Source of the DNA: Pithys albifrons albifrons
Taxonomy: Eukaryota > Chordata > Aves > Passeriformes > Thamnophilidae
Assembly (NCBI RefSeq): GCF_047495875.1
Contig: NC_092466.1
Location: 11,466,561 to 11,530,560, forward strand
Direction: 5' to 3'
DNA length: 64,000 nt
The notes beneath the pieces are model-generated. The model did not search any database and was not told where the DNA came from. It saw only the letters and a list, made by a program, of their open reading frames with translations. This document shows, piece by piece, positions 28,640 to 42,455 of this stretch (positions are counted from its first letter, which is position 1; the number at the start of each line of letters is the position of its first letter). The translations under genes and the position numbers were made by a program.

Positions 28640-31600
28640 GTAAGCACAACTACCCACCAACAGTTCAAGAAGTGGACATATTTCATTTTTACCAACACTG
28701 TTAAGTTTCTCTGGTCTCTCTTTTCAATTCCCACAATTTTCAAGACATCAAACAAAAGGAAAACACCTGTTATTTTTTCCCTCAATTACAAAGACAAATG
28801 CTTGATATAACCAATCTCTAAAGCTGCATTAATAGGAGAAATGTGAGAAATTAATTCCATATAAACTGCACTTGCATGTGTGGCACAAGCAACCCACACA
28901 GATACAAATACAATAACATTAACTGGACAGAAAGCAAAAGAGTTCACTGTATCGTCATCCTTACTGGAGGAAGGCAGCTCAAAACCTCTCAATGTGAAGT
29001 GCACAGAAGTACAAAGTCAGCTTTTATTAATCAAAGCCATTGTCTTTACATCTTAATGAAGTGATAATATTTTGACTGGTTCCTTGCTTCTGTCTCACAG
29101 TGTTCCCTTCGCAAGGTACATGTAGCATTCCCCAGGTAATATTTCATAGCAAATAAAGGAGAGAAACTTTCTCCAACTAAAAAAAATTCCTCAAAAGAAT
29201 CCTATCCAAGTGCTAGCAGCAAGATTATTTTAATAGCCTTTTTAGTTACATAACAGGCATGAAAATGCAAGTTGTAACACTGTATTATTTTAATGAAGGT
29301 CTGAGTAGTTATAGACAAGTGTTAGACAAAAAATGCTTCAGATAAGAGATTAGGCACCCAAATCCCTGGAAGACTGCACTGCAAAAATGCTTGCTGCCTA
29401 TAAAATATATTTTATTATAAAAATGAAGAACACAACACAACATATGCTGTCTATACCACAGAAATACTTGTAAGACACAATAGTGAGAAGCATCTGAAAA
29501 AGGTATAAAAAAAATCCTCAGTTCCCCACTTGTAAAATACAGGCTGCTGCTCAGGTTCTGCCATCCTCACACTCCTCCTTTTGCATCTTTATGAACTGTA
29601 CAGATAACAGCTGATGTGCAAAGTCTCCTAACTACCGTGAAGAACGTCAAAGCTGCAAGCACCACATTCACTCATCTTTGATGACACTTATCAGCTTGTC
29701 CATGTATCCCTTGTACAAACAGGGAATATCCACCTCACTGTGCTGGAACTTAAGGACACCTCGTTATCCTTATGCATATGAGTTCCATTACATATTTAGA
29801 GCAAATATTACGCAGTATTGTTGTTCAGACTCTTGCATACACACCAAAGCTGAGGTACAATTTCATCCCACAAAAGTATTCTTTGTAACACTTGAGATTA
29901 TTGAGATTTTTTTTTTGGTCTGAGCCTTTTAATAAAACCCCTTTAAAAGTGGCAGTTTCCTGATTCAGTTCTCTCTCCCCCATTAAAATTGTTACACTAA
30001 ATGATGAGCAAGAACACAGTCAAGAATTCAGACAGTAAAATGTCTTGGGTACCTTGATTTTTTCCACAGCTCTCCTCCTTTCTAGTAACGTAGTTGACCT
30101 GTAAAACATAATAAAGAGATGATCGACTTCTGGTAGGCTTTTTAATATTACTGGAATATGCTGCACACTTAAAGCATTAACACAACATTTAATTTCTTGA
30201 ACTCTCTTTCAGAATTTTTCATTTAAATACATTTTGTTACAATATAACACATTTCTCATATAAAGAAGTCTCAAAGGGAAGTCTCATTTAAGAGCGCCTA
30301 GTTGGGAATCTCACCAAGTTACAAACCAGAAAGTAAAATGCAGACTACCAGCCTCAATTTTAAAATACAGCATAACAGGCACAATCCACAACTCCTCCTC
30401 TAGCCCAGCAGAAGCTGAACTCCAGAGCAGTTCCTGCACCGTGGAGCAGATGGGGAGTCAGGACAGGGACACAAACCCCCACTTTGAGGGCTGATGCACA
30501 AAGTTCAGAAGGAAAAAACTGCCTTGCTCTGAACCTTTCCCACCAAGGAGCAGCGATGGGTTTTCTTCTTGCCTTCATCTTCTAACATGAAAGCAAATTA
30601 ATAAATAGAAATAGCAATTGTTTACTTTTATCATCTTATGTCTTCTCAGTCTTGGAGTACAAGTTTTCTTCAGTCAAACCTGAGAAATTATTTCCAGCAC
30701 CTTCTCTTTCCCTCAACCACTCCACCAAGGAAAAACAGTTTTTTCCCAGGGGATGGGGGTCAGACTCCTTGACTTCATACATACATACAAAACATATGCT
30801 ACATTTTCTTTTTTAAGATCTATACACTGCAAATTAGACATTTTATGCATTGTGAAAACACTGAGCTCAGCCTACCATCAGTCATGGCTGGTACTTCTCA
30901 CCAAACTGCTAACCCATTTTTATTCATCAGGTTGTAACAACCTCTTTCAACCACCCTCAGCGTTTCAGTGTAGTATCCTCAAGCATTACCGCTTAGGTCT
31001 TCTACTATCATACGATCTACTATCATACTACAAATAGTTCACCAGCTTCAACATTCCAGCAGGTTGGCTACCCTGTTGCCCATCATCACCAACGGCTCAG
31101 TTAGTCAATGTTCTCTATGAATTTCAGGTATAAAGAATTAACTTTAGAAAAAAAAAAACAGTGTACACAAAAATACTGCAAGTAGAATTATACAAAATTA
31201 CCATGAGAGATTGTCACAAGATTAAAAAAAAGCAAAAAACAATCTTCCAAGAAAAGTTAAAATGTGACTGCATGTGTGCTCAAATTGCCTATTTCCCCTG
31301 AATTATTTAGTTACAGAAAGTCAATTCTTTTCTCACTTCAAGAATAAATGTTGCCATAATATGACATTATTTTCAGCAAGTTTGCATTTAGGAATGAACA
31401 CTGTACTTACATAGAGTATTAATACAGGTAAACAGCCACAAAACTATTTCATCTAGTTTTAGACCTGAAAGGAATATAGATTTAGGGGACAAAACTGTCT
31501 CTACCCAGGTGCTCTGTGTAGGGCTAGGGCATATTTGCTTATTTTGCTGTCCTGCCAATGCTCCTTGGCAGAGCACACAAAGCGATGGCAGTGACTGGAG

Positions 31601-33235
31601 GAAGTGCATTGGCATCAAAATGCCATGTTAGAGCAGGAGTACTCCATGGCATCAGGAATTTAAACACTTTAACGTGACTGTTTATTCTTGGCATGAGTAC
31701 AGTTCATTTTTCATCCACTTCACACCGCTAGAGATAAGGGAATGCTATTTTTATGCAAGTTCCTGATATGTTATTTTAAGCATAGCTGTCACCAGCAAGA
31801 AGAGACCCCATCTTGCAGGCTACCAGCTACTGTTTCCAGAGGGCATCAGTAGAGCACTCTAGACACAAAAATTTAAAAGTCTCCCAATTTTTGCCAGCTT
31901 CAGGTCTAAAGCACTGGTTGGCAGAGCTCAGAGGTGCCCATATCTGATGATGTTTGACACAGCTTTAGCCTTCCCAGAGTTGCACAGCACTGCTCACACT
32001 CCCATGGGGGCCCACGGAGCTTGGGCAGCTTGCCCAACTATGTCCCCACCTCTGGGCACTGGGGAAGCTGGAGATCCTACAGCTCTTGGTAAAAGCAGGC
32101 AATGTGCAGAACTGCTGAAGCCAGAAACTGTGACACTCCAAACAGAATTTCAGGGGGAGTATCCAGCTTTGGAGCAAATTTTTTTCCTGCCCTTTGTCAC
32201 AAGGTCTTTGCTACAATCCATTTCTTCTTCTTCCTTTTTGTGCCCCTTCTCCCTATTACCACTCAATGTATTTTCACAAGCTCTTCCTCCCTCCTCAATT
32301 CAATTCTCAATTCTCATTATTAAAACAGCAACAGAAACACTTGACAATTGCTAAACTACTATGCTGTTTGGTGCCATGACCTTAGTCACTCTGCTTAATC
32401 CACTGGAGTCTCTTCACCCTCCCCTACACACCCCTGGGCAAGAAACTGTGACGTAGGCACTGACCAGGAGTTCTCTTCACTGCACTTTGCATTGTTAAGG
32501 CCATATACTCAGCTTTTGTTCAACAGTTAAATGCCTCTATGGCCAAAACAAAATTATACAACCAGTAACAAGGGATGCAGATCATATCAAGAATGGGAAA
32601 AAGAAAATCTGAAAAGGAATAACAGTCACAAACTCAAAGTCAGCTCTCAGATCAGGGAAAATAATGATACATTCTCGGATGAATATATTAAGAAGAAAGA
32701 TGGATATTAACTCAAGATATGACAGCAGGAAGATAAATATTGAATATGAGCAGCCTCAAAAAATTTGCAATACATCTGAATTACTGTGTATGTCAGAAAT
32801 CAGACATATTACACAAATCCTAACAGGATATTGAAAATGCATGAACAAATTAAATGTTAAAGGAAAGTTTCAGCCTACAGGACAAAAGGATTTGTGTGTC
32901 AGAGATACTACTTATCTTCTTGAGAATTAAAGGGCAAAAGCCACTCGGTTACTTGAGATCTCCCTTGGTCAGAGCAGCAGCATTTTAGAGCTGCATCCAG
33001 AAACTATGTGTAATCACAAAGACCAATAGTCCAGGAACTGATGGGATATCCCAAAGAAACTTGTCCTGGAATGAAATTATAATCTTCCTGAGCTACTCAT
33101 AATGGCTGATCAGCGTGCATTAGAAAAATACACTTCTGGTTTGAATCCAAACCTTGAGTATAAAAGCAAAGCTCTAGTAAATATTTAAGAGAATTTTGAG
33201 TTCCAAACTGAAGGGCTGGCAACTAAGTCCTTTCC
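28640..33235. other. Non-coding stretch, nothing recognised
   Basis: AT-rich DNA with only short open frames. The longest is a plus-strand frame of 135 codons at 31947-32354 with no recognisable domain, opposed by a 70-codon minus frame. A 12-bp direct repeat, ctactatcatac, occurs at about 31002 and 31018. A run of eleven or so A occurs near 31147. Confidence 0.55.
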
Positions 33236-33251
33236 TTTTTTTTTTTTTTTT
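33236..33251. repeat. T16 homopolymer
   Basis: Sixteen consecutive T (33236-33251). No LINE or pseudogene body is recognisable on either side, so it is not obviously the poly(A) tail of a retrocopy on the minus strand. The length is prone to slippage and may vary between individuals. Confidence 0.8.
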
Positions 33252-36200
33252 CAACAAACAAAACCATCAAAAGGTTGTGCAATTCTAAGAGCCCTTAAGG
33301 AAACAATTGGGAATTTTTCATAACATGGTATTTCCTTATACCACTGGCCACAGGAATGCAAACAGTTCCACCAAACAGAGATTTGTTCATTGGAAACAAC
33401 TGACAATCTGACCATGTTTCCATCTTTTCCACTCTCAGCACTCAACATAGAAAACAGATGATATAATAGAATACAGAACTGTCATACCAGGGCCACAAAA
33501 CATTTTTACTGTAACTCAGCACCTGAGAGACTTAACAAGAATATATATCTCAAGGGTTAGAAAGAGAAGTTATGTTTAATTAGCATCTTTGTCTAAATAG
33601 AATTTAATTTTCTACTGCAATTTTGACGTATTTGTTGGATTTCCCCTCAATAATGTCACATCCCCATTAACCAGAAATAGATTCCTAGCCCCAACCACAA
33701 CCCAGCACATCAGTAGTAAGACTCACTCCTGCTGCGTTCCCGAACAATAAGGCAGGTGAGGCTGGGGAGGAGCACTGGCACAAAAACATGGGTTGGTACT
33801 TAACTTGGCTAGTGAAACAAAAAACAATACTACTGGTAGTACACCATTTGTACCCCATACAATATCCCCCATGTGAGTCCAATGAATAGATTTCCTCATG
33901 CCTTTCTCCATTTGGGATTGTTATGTGAGCACTGCCACCTGACACTGTGAACCCCTCCAAAGGAAGCTGCAAATATTTGTGTATCTGTACAGGCAATGGC
34001 ACTCTTAGTACTCACAGTCTACAAGTCTTCAGATCCTACATAAGGAGATAAAGTACTAGAGACACCTTGAGGGAGAGGCAAGACAGGACTGACAAAGGGA
34101 CTTAATTTTCTTCATGGCTAACAAGTCACTATCATGGAGAAAGCAATTTAAGCTGTGCTGAGCTTCATGCTGCGAAGAAGGAAAAAGAGAATAAATGACC
34201 ATAAGCAACTGTAAAACAGAGATTATTGTCAGAATTCATCAGGGTACCAGGAATGCCAAAAGGTGCTACATCAGCACCCTGACCAATATCTGTCATTGCA
34301 AACTTGCAACTCAATTAAGGCAAGATTTTAATCAGAGCTACAACTGTACTTAGTTCTCTCCATTCAAGTTGAAGGAAAACAAGGGGAACAACTGATAAAA
34401 ACAGAACAAAACTGAATTGTGCTGCAAAGAGACAAATTTTTTTTCAAAAGATAAAACCAAAACAAAGCCCATGAAAGACACAGCTTTACAGAATTAGTTT
34501 GCCAAACAAGTCAAGAATTTTGGATGGTAGAAAAGACAGACCAATGTCTTAACTTCAGATAGAGATGTAGAAAGACTTTGCTTGTGTGGAAGCATTTACA
34601 ATCCATGGCAGGGAGATTATTTCCCTTGTAGTCAAGGAAACCACTCTTGCAACTACAAGATTTCAAATTTTAGATTTCCCCTTTTAGGAGGGAACATGGA
34701 AAAATTCTTCATGCTCTTCAAAGAATGGGGTATGGCTCTGGTGCTCCATGTGTGGACAAACAGGGCCACAAGGCTCTGACAACAAACTTGTCCCAGCAGC
34801 ACTGCACAGGAAGAAACATGTCCATACTGAGATTATCAATGACAAAATAGTCATTTCAAGTATCTTGTAATATTTTCATATACAAAACCATCTACTAGGA
34901 GCTACTAAACAGGAAGCTAAAAATTTCAAGCCGGTCTTTATTTTAACTGTTGCACGTCTTGATCTTTTCTTTCTAGAAGATGCACACTGAACTCTTGAAT
35001 GCTGACCTTTTGTCACAGCACGCTCATGGTTTTGGAGAATTTAGCTTTTCTGAAGTTAAAACACATGAACCCTCCCTTCCTTCTTATATGACTCTGAAGA
35101 TCTAAACATAAATCATGCAAAGAAGCAGCTTAATTATAATAGAAAGAGCAAAAATTATTTTTCCAGTTATTATGACTAGATAACCAAAACCCCACATCAG
35201 CTGATGCACCGAAGTGTGCTGAGATTTAGAATACTGCTCCAAAGCTATCTTTTATTTTTATTACTGTCAGCATCCAAGAAAGAAAACATGCGCCAAGAGG
35301 TTTTTAATTTAATCTCACTGGTGATGATATAGACAACTACCCAAACTCTGCAGACTGCAACGCAGTAGACGGAACACACCACAGATTTCCATAATTAGAA
35401 CACAGTAATACCAAGCTACGCAAGAAATTATTTGCTGGTTTTCATTAAAATGCACAGTTCATTTTTAATTTTTCCAACAGTCACTGGACCAAGATGCATG
35501 TTCAGAATGTCAAGAAACTACCAGGGAAAGTCTCTGGAACATTCATACTCTGGCTGAATTAGCACTACAATCAGTGGAAGTTTTGGTGTTGATAGAAGCA
35601 GAGACTGATTTAAGAAAAGTGTTAAAAATCCAAGCTATTGAAGAATAACTGAAAAGCTTAATTATGTGTTCTGGCTGAAATAAATACATATGAAAATGAA
35701 GGTGCTAATTCACACTATAACCTTATGGGTTGTAGTTTATAATAATACTTGTTGTTTCATTTTATGCCCGTCATCTGATAAATCCCACTTATAAAGGCCC
35801 AATGCTCAACAATTCAGTGTTGTAAAGAATAGAGCTGCTGTCTGGTATCTAACTTAATGATTTTTTCAGCAAGACTGCAAACTTAGTTTCAGGTGAGGTA
35901 TTTTAAGTACTGCACTATTAAATCTCACACAAATACAGTCCAAGCAATAGGAAATGGCACTATCAGAAATCATCTGAATGGCCTTAGGGATCCAGATGCC
36001 AGGTACAGTTCTGCAACAGACTTCCTAACTGGCTTCAGGCAAATCATCTCTACATTATATATTTCTGCTTCCCTTGGTTCCTTAAAATGAGGTGAAGTGT
36101 CTACTGAGATTGGTAAGCGCAAAGGTGTGTTAATATACTGCATCTCTTTTGGTAACAGGTACTTCAAACCAGACAAAATACCAGTGTTAACTGCAGATTC

Positions 36201-39200
36201 AAAAGCCTGTCAAAGGGAGGTGAACTGTGCTCCTTTAGCCTTCATTATGAAACATGAAAAAGCATAGGTTAAAGATACATAAAATGTATTTAAGCAAAAT
36301 AATTTTCAAGCTATGCCCAAGGTTTGGGCAATTGTGAAGAAAGACACTTAGCATTTTCTAGCTGCTATTTAACACCCTTAAACTTGCATCCTAATTTTCC
36401 CCCCCTCTACCTTTTTTTATCTCTCTCCATATATATTCTCACATTCAGCATTCTCAGAATTTAAATCTGTACCTAAAGGAAAAAAATCTATCACATTCCT
36501 TTTAAAAAAGAAAATGAAATGTGAAAGCCTGGCATGACTCCTTTCTCACCTTTTGTCAACACAGGTTTCTTGCTTTCTTCTTGGCCCCGAGACAAAATCT
36601 CTTATTTCCTACCAGTCTTTCAGTGTCAACTTCAACTCATTAGCTTTTACTGCAGTCTCATTAGTGTCCTCTGATTTCCCCTACTAATGTGTCATGGTCA
36701 GTTTAAAAGTTGCTCTCAGCTTCTCACCAGAAACCATCTACTCCAATCACTCCTACCTAATGGTTTGTCAGATCCCACCCTTAGCAATATGTACTCCTTC
36801 AAAAACACCAAGACTGCTCATGGTTGTAAGAAATCCCACCCTCCACCCATTGCAGCACTTTCCTTTCATGCTTCACTCCTACTTCTGCATTCTGTTTTCA
36901 GCACCTCTGGCCCACTCCTCCTCTTCCATTGCCATGTGAGTTACTGGTATGGAAACTGCCCATAAATATTTCTTTGGCCAAACACCTCAAACACACAACT
37001 GGAAGTAACTTCTTGGTGCTGGTCTCAGAGAATCTGCCTCATACTCTGCCCAAGACACCCACTGCAGCATCAAAACTGCAAGAAAGGAGCAAGGGAGCAA
37101 GACCTCTGCTCCCTTGGGCTCCATCTCATAATGAAACAAGACCAACTTCCCAGCTCGCTCAGGTATGTGCATTTGAAACACCATTCTCATTAGATGTGCA
37201 CATAAAATACATCCTTGCTGATCTGCAGTTATAGCACTGGTGTAATGGTAGTGGTCTGCCTAAGAATATAAAGCAAGGCAAGCCTCACAAAGACTCTTTC
37301 CATGTTTCTTCATATTAAATAACAATAAGACATAGGAGGATCTCACATCACATTTCATTTCACAGCATTTGTTTTTTTGCAAAATGCCTTTCCCACTCCA
37401 CCAGCTCTAAAAAATGTCCAACTAGGGTGTTTTCACTAAGAAGTGATTTTTGCTAACTTGACAGTTCAATCACCTGAGAAGCAACCAATTCTTTCCTAGT
37501 CTCACCTCTTCCTTTAATACTGTGTTGGTTTTATTTCCAAGCCATCAAATCCACAGCACCTCTACACCTGCACTCACACACAGTTTTGTCTTTCAGCTCT
37601 GAAGCTCGGATTCTACTGCAGCAATATTACTTTTGAACATTTCCAGCAAGCTTTCTGACATTCTGCAGCTCTGAGACTGTTGCAACTTACCTCATACTGT
37701 GCCTGCAAACAAGAAGAAAGTAGTGGCAATAAAAGTGGAGACCTGCAGCTGAAGTTTCAAGGGGCTGGAGCGGATTTTCCCCAGGCCCCCCATGGCCATT
37801 GGGACAATCAGCCCAGTCACATCAAGGGACAACACAACCTCCCAAGAGGAATCTCTGCCTGACAACAGATGACCAGAAGATGTTTCACAACATAAACTTC
37901 CAACGTATGATATTATTTTCTTCCAGTATTAACTTATGGATAAAACCATAGCTGGACTTACAATACCACTATTGCTGCAAAACCAGTAACGTTCAGAGCA
38001 CATCCAGATCTTAAAATATTTTTCCTCAGGGACAAAGGACCAAGCCCCTTACTTATTGGAACAAGCTGAATTTGGAAGTCAAGATTATGATTTGTTTACA
38101 AACTGGCCAATTCCACTGGTGAAACAAAAATACATTTTCATCAGTATCCTTCCTACTTTATTGTGACGGTATAAACAGAAATGTTGCCTCTTTAAATTCT
38201 TCTATTTAACCATGCTCCTTAAATGGCCAATCCAGCCCCCAAAGCTGAGAAAGAATAGAAACCAACCACACTTTTTTTTTTCTTTTTAAACTCTGCATCT
38301 CACTTGTTCACTTTTGACTTCTACACAGCTTAATGCAGCCAACCTCCACCCTAACCCTTGGGAGCATCTTGTACTTTTCAGCCATCTGGACTGTATTTAC
38401 ATTACTAAGAAGAAAGTCAAACTTGTTCAGGAACAAAGAAAAATCTCCCTACTATCTTTCTGTCTTGTCTGTGTAGTTATTTTCTAGCTCTTATTTTCTC
38501 AAAAAAAATCATTGTTCTCTCTGGAGAGCTCACACAATCCTCCTTGTGAGCTCTACTGATGTCATATAACTTCTTCGCTTATCATTTCCTAGTGTTGCCT
38601 TTATAAAAAATATTTTAAAAATAAAAACTGCTATTTTCCCCTCAAGTTTTCAGCTTCTCTTCATAAAAGCCATTATAAACAGCATGAAAGTTCATGTATG
38701 ATGGTTTAGAATAGGAGAAATTGTACCAAAGTGTTTACTTAGAGACTAAAAGTGAGAGTTTTGCAAATAAAATGAGCTACTGCCAAATTAAGATCAGAAA
38801 CAAATTTTAAAAGGAACATAGACAAACATGACCTTGTACTTATTTTGGTGGTATCCCTTCCTCTGGCAGCAACTGCTGCATCTTGGCTCCTTCAGAAAAG
38901 TGGAACATATTTTTTTTAAATTATATCTTCATCAAAATATCTGTGCTTTGACCCCTCTCCCTAAACAGTGGATCGCATGTGCTAAGGAACACTCATAGAA
39001 AAAGCATAAACTGCATAAGACAAGCAACTGCCTCAAACTGGTTTTACTTTCAACCACATGTTCTTAAACCCCACCTACTTTTATCTGTTTTTATCTGAGC
39101 TGCTGTATAAGTCCGTCTGTTAGTGCATTTTATAACCCTATTTTTCAAGGCACACTATCTCTTTTGATCAAAGGTAGTCAACTACAGCTTATCATTAAAA

Positions 39201-42200
39201 GCTATTTTGCAGATTTACTCTGCCTCACTTGATATGCACCAGAAATCTGCATCAAGTTTAAATGAAAGCCAGATTGGTGTCTCTGTTACAGGGAAAATTA
39301 ATAAAAGCAGTGAGCAATACTTGACATTTTGCTAACTTTTCAACCAGGAATTGAAGGTTCATGATGCTTTGCAATGCTTGATCCAAACATCTGATTAATT
39401 TCAAATATTAATTCCATTTCATGAGCTAATTTAATACCTGCATAAGGGGAAAATGCCAATGTAGAACTATTGTGTAACATAAATTAGGAAACACATACTA
39501 GGAAGAAAAATACCTTTCTAGAGAGGTGATTGCTTAAAGAGAACTACCTGCTGTTTGTTTTCAAGTTGAACCTCTGAATTTAATTCAACAATGTGACCCT
39601 TCAGAAACATAGTGATGTGTAATGAAAATGTCAAGTATCTTCTTGTCTCTTCAGCAACTCTTCTAGAATACTGAGGAGAAGTTCAATTACAGATGTGTGG
39701 GAGGCTGCATACCACCACCACAGTAAATTCATTACAGCAGGAAATACACAGCAGAGAGGTAACAATGAATTAAAAATATAATGACTATGCCCACGTGGAA
39801 AAATAACTACTGACACAACTCAGCCAAACACTACCATATATAAAATAATGCAAAAGATCTGTGGACACAAATGCTTGAACCAGCATTATTAAGGTACAAA
39901 GCTGGGGCAGAATTTACCGATTCCACATCTGTGAAACAAGGACTTAATGTAACATTAACAAAACCAAACATTCTGCTTCCTTGCATTCATAGTTGCCAGT
40001 TTCTAGACTGATTCAACATTGTCCCTTCCCAGGTTTTTCCTCCTCATCTCCAAAATCCGAAAAAGACCATCAGTATGAATAAACATGGCTTGCCACTAAA
40101 AGCAGCTGAAAGGTAGTGAAGATGCAACATAACTCTGCTTTAGGGAAGCACAACCAAAGTAGTTATCAGAAGCAAAACCCCAGGAGATCTGTTATCAGTT
40201 GAGCAATACCTCTACTAACAAAAACTTCCCCCTCTGTGTTATTTCAAGCTGTTCAAAATTTCCCCAGACTTTGTGATATTTTTTTCATTTTGGAGTGAAG
40301 ACATGGACAATAATCAATCAGGCAACTGAACTTCCTTTTCCTGAGACATAAGCTGAACGTTTCATGGAAGCTGCTAAAAATAAGTTTTACTTCCAGCAAT
40401 GACAACCCCTCACAGCTTAATCAAAGGAATAGCAACCACAGCCCTAATGGGCTCAGTTCTCCAGAGCATACAAATTGGAAAATGATCACTAAGAAAAGAT
40501 TCACTGCAGAGAAGAAACTGCAAAGAAATGAAGACCAGTATATTTGCACTTAGTATGCATCTATATTATTTTATATGTTTTTAAAAGAGAACATGAAGTG
40601 ACTTGATGCTCAGTCCACAGCTACAGCATGAAATTAGTTTCTAAGGAAACAGGGTAGAATCTGAGGGAAAAAAATTTCTGTGTGCTGCTTCTGTAGCAAA
40701 CACAGCATCAGCTGCAGAAGGCACAAGAAGTAAAATTCCTCCAAACCAATTAAGAAATAGAACGTTGTGCATCCTGAACTTGCGATTTAACTGGAAGCCT
40801 CACTGGTGAGGCACGTGCGTCTATTTGAAGAGGGAGAGCACAGGGTGTAAGCAGGATGCACACCAGCTCACTGCCAGTACCAGCCTACTCCTCTCAGCTG
40901 CAGTGCAGGAAGAGACACTAAAATAATGCAGCTGGCACTTAATATAATCTGCTCATTCATGTGTGCAGAGGCTCCTCTGTGACTTAAAAAAAAAAAATCT
41001 CACTGCCCACATCTCGTGGGTCTTCTTTCAGAGGAAAATCAAATTTATAACTAGTGAGGCAGCAAACTTCTGTCCAAGAACTCAAAGGGGGTCAGGTAAG
41101 AGGTGCTGATTTTCAAGAGGGGTTTCCACACCATGAATGCAAGCAGGTTTCCCTGCTGCCTTGAGTACTGGACTTCAGAGAGTGTCCCTCCAAGCCTGAT
41201 GGCATGGGGCTGCTTCAGATGCTCTGCCCTGCTGGCAGTGTGTCCTACTTGCAGGGATTGCACTCAGGATGGAGACAAACCCAAAGGGCAGCTACACCAG
41301 CAAGCTCCACATGATGTGATCCTCCAGGCCAAAATAATCAGAATTCTTTGAAGACTTTAAAACTTTAGAGGTAGCTAGTGCACTTCCTAAACTTTGAAAT
41401 TAAACATTCCTTCTACCAATCAGCCACACAACCCACTCCTTAGCAACAGAGGCTGCACACATGTATGTGCCTGCAAGAGGCAAAACAAGCTTTGTAATCC
41501 ATCATTCTTGTGACACAGCAAGACAGTTTCTCTCAGTATACACAGGGTTTTAAAAAGTAAAAAAAAAATTACTGTGAATTCCCATTTCAAAATAAAACCA
41601 GATGCCCTTTACATTCAATAAAAACTAAATGGTGAATTGAAAATAAAGTCTTCCTAAAGCAGTTTCAATACAGGTATCCAAGTGAGGCTGATTTCGGCTC
41701 CAGAGAGAATTCTCCTTGGTTTGCATTTGTGCTGTGTTGGTTTGGGCAGCGACAATTCTTTTTGCACAGCTACCTACTTTGCAACAGGAAAACATTAATG
41801 CAACTTGAAGCATCAGTGTTAAAAGTCTACTCCTAATAGTGCCTGCACAAAGGCCAGCAGCCCAGAGATGACAGCCCAGGCCTGAAATCCCAAATGCACT
41901 ACCACAGGCTGGGATATTATTTCCACTATGCTATCCCCCACTGAAGAAGGCACGTCATTATTCATCTCTATCTATAAACCAATGGAACCTATTTCAGGCA
42001 CAAAAGCTTCAAAGTAAATCCTTCTGACCAACCTTCTAAATTAATTATGCAAATGCTGTATGAAAGTACACAGATCATTTTTACTTCAAATTTTTAAAAG
42101 CCTGTACAGATAAACTGAAAAGAAAGCAAATGCCTAATTATACACATTGAATAATCCAGATAATGTCCTGTCACATGCATCGTTCTGAATGCAAATCAGA

Positions 42201-42300
42201 ATGATGGCTTTAGCTGTAAACACAATGTGGAAATGTCAAATAACTTTGATCTTGTCTTTGGCAGGAACACCCTTCTTTAAGATACCATTCTGTATTTAAC
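33252..42300. other. AT-rich non-coding stretch, no gene recognised
   Basis: No exon, RNA gene or transposon could be supported. Open frames are short. The longest is 105 codons on the minus strand at 33685-34002, with no recognisable domain. A pyrimidine-rich tract lies at about 36395-36430. The segment around 36690-37235 is slightly GC-richer and keeps several overlapping plus frames open, again without a recognisable product. A poly(A) run lies near 40986. Confidence 0.55.
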
Positions 42301-42455
42301 AAGAGATACATAGATATAGATAGCTATAGATACAGATAGCTATAGATACAGATAGCTATAGATACAGATAGCTATAGATACAGATTGATTGATTGATATA
42401 GATAGATCGATATAGATAGATGATTGATTGATAGATAGATGATAGATAGACCGAT
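42301..42455. repeat. GATA/GATT microsatellite with embedded 16-bp minisatellite
   Basis: A tract built from GATA- and GATT-type tetranucleotides. Its core, 42319-42382, is four exact head-to-tail copies of the 16-mer gatagctatagataca. It is flanked by interrupted gata and gattgatt steps up to about 42455. The 16-mer contains gata and the palindrome tagcta, so it probably arose by point mutation inside a tetranucleotide array followed by unit amplification. The exact identity of the copies suggests recent amplification. The tract is a candidate polymorphic marker. Confidence 0.92.

Noticed and set aside
31947..32354. 135-codon plus frame
   Set aside because: Overlaps other open frames on both strands, low-complexity Ser/Pro/Leu composition, no domain.
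33236..33251. T16 as the poly(A) tail of a minus-strand retrocopy
   Set aside because: No retrotransposon or processed-gene body and no target-site duplication could be recognised next to it.
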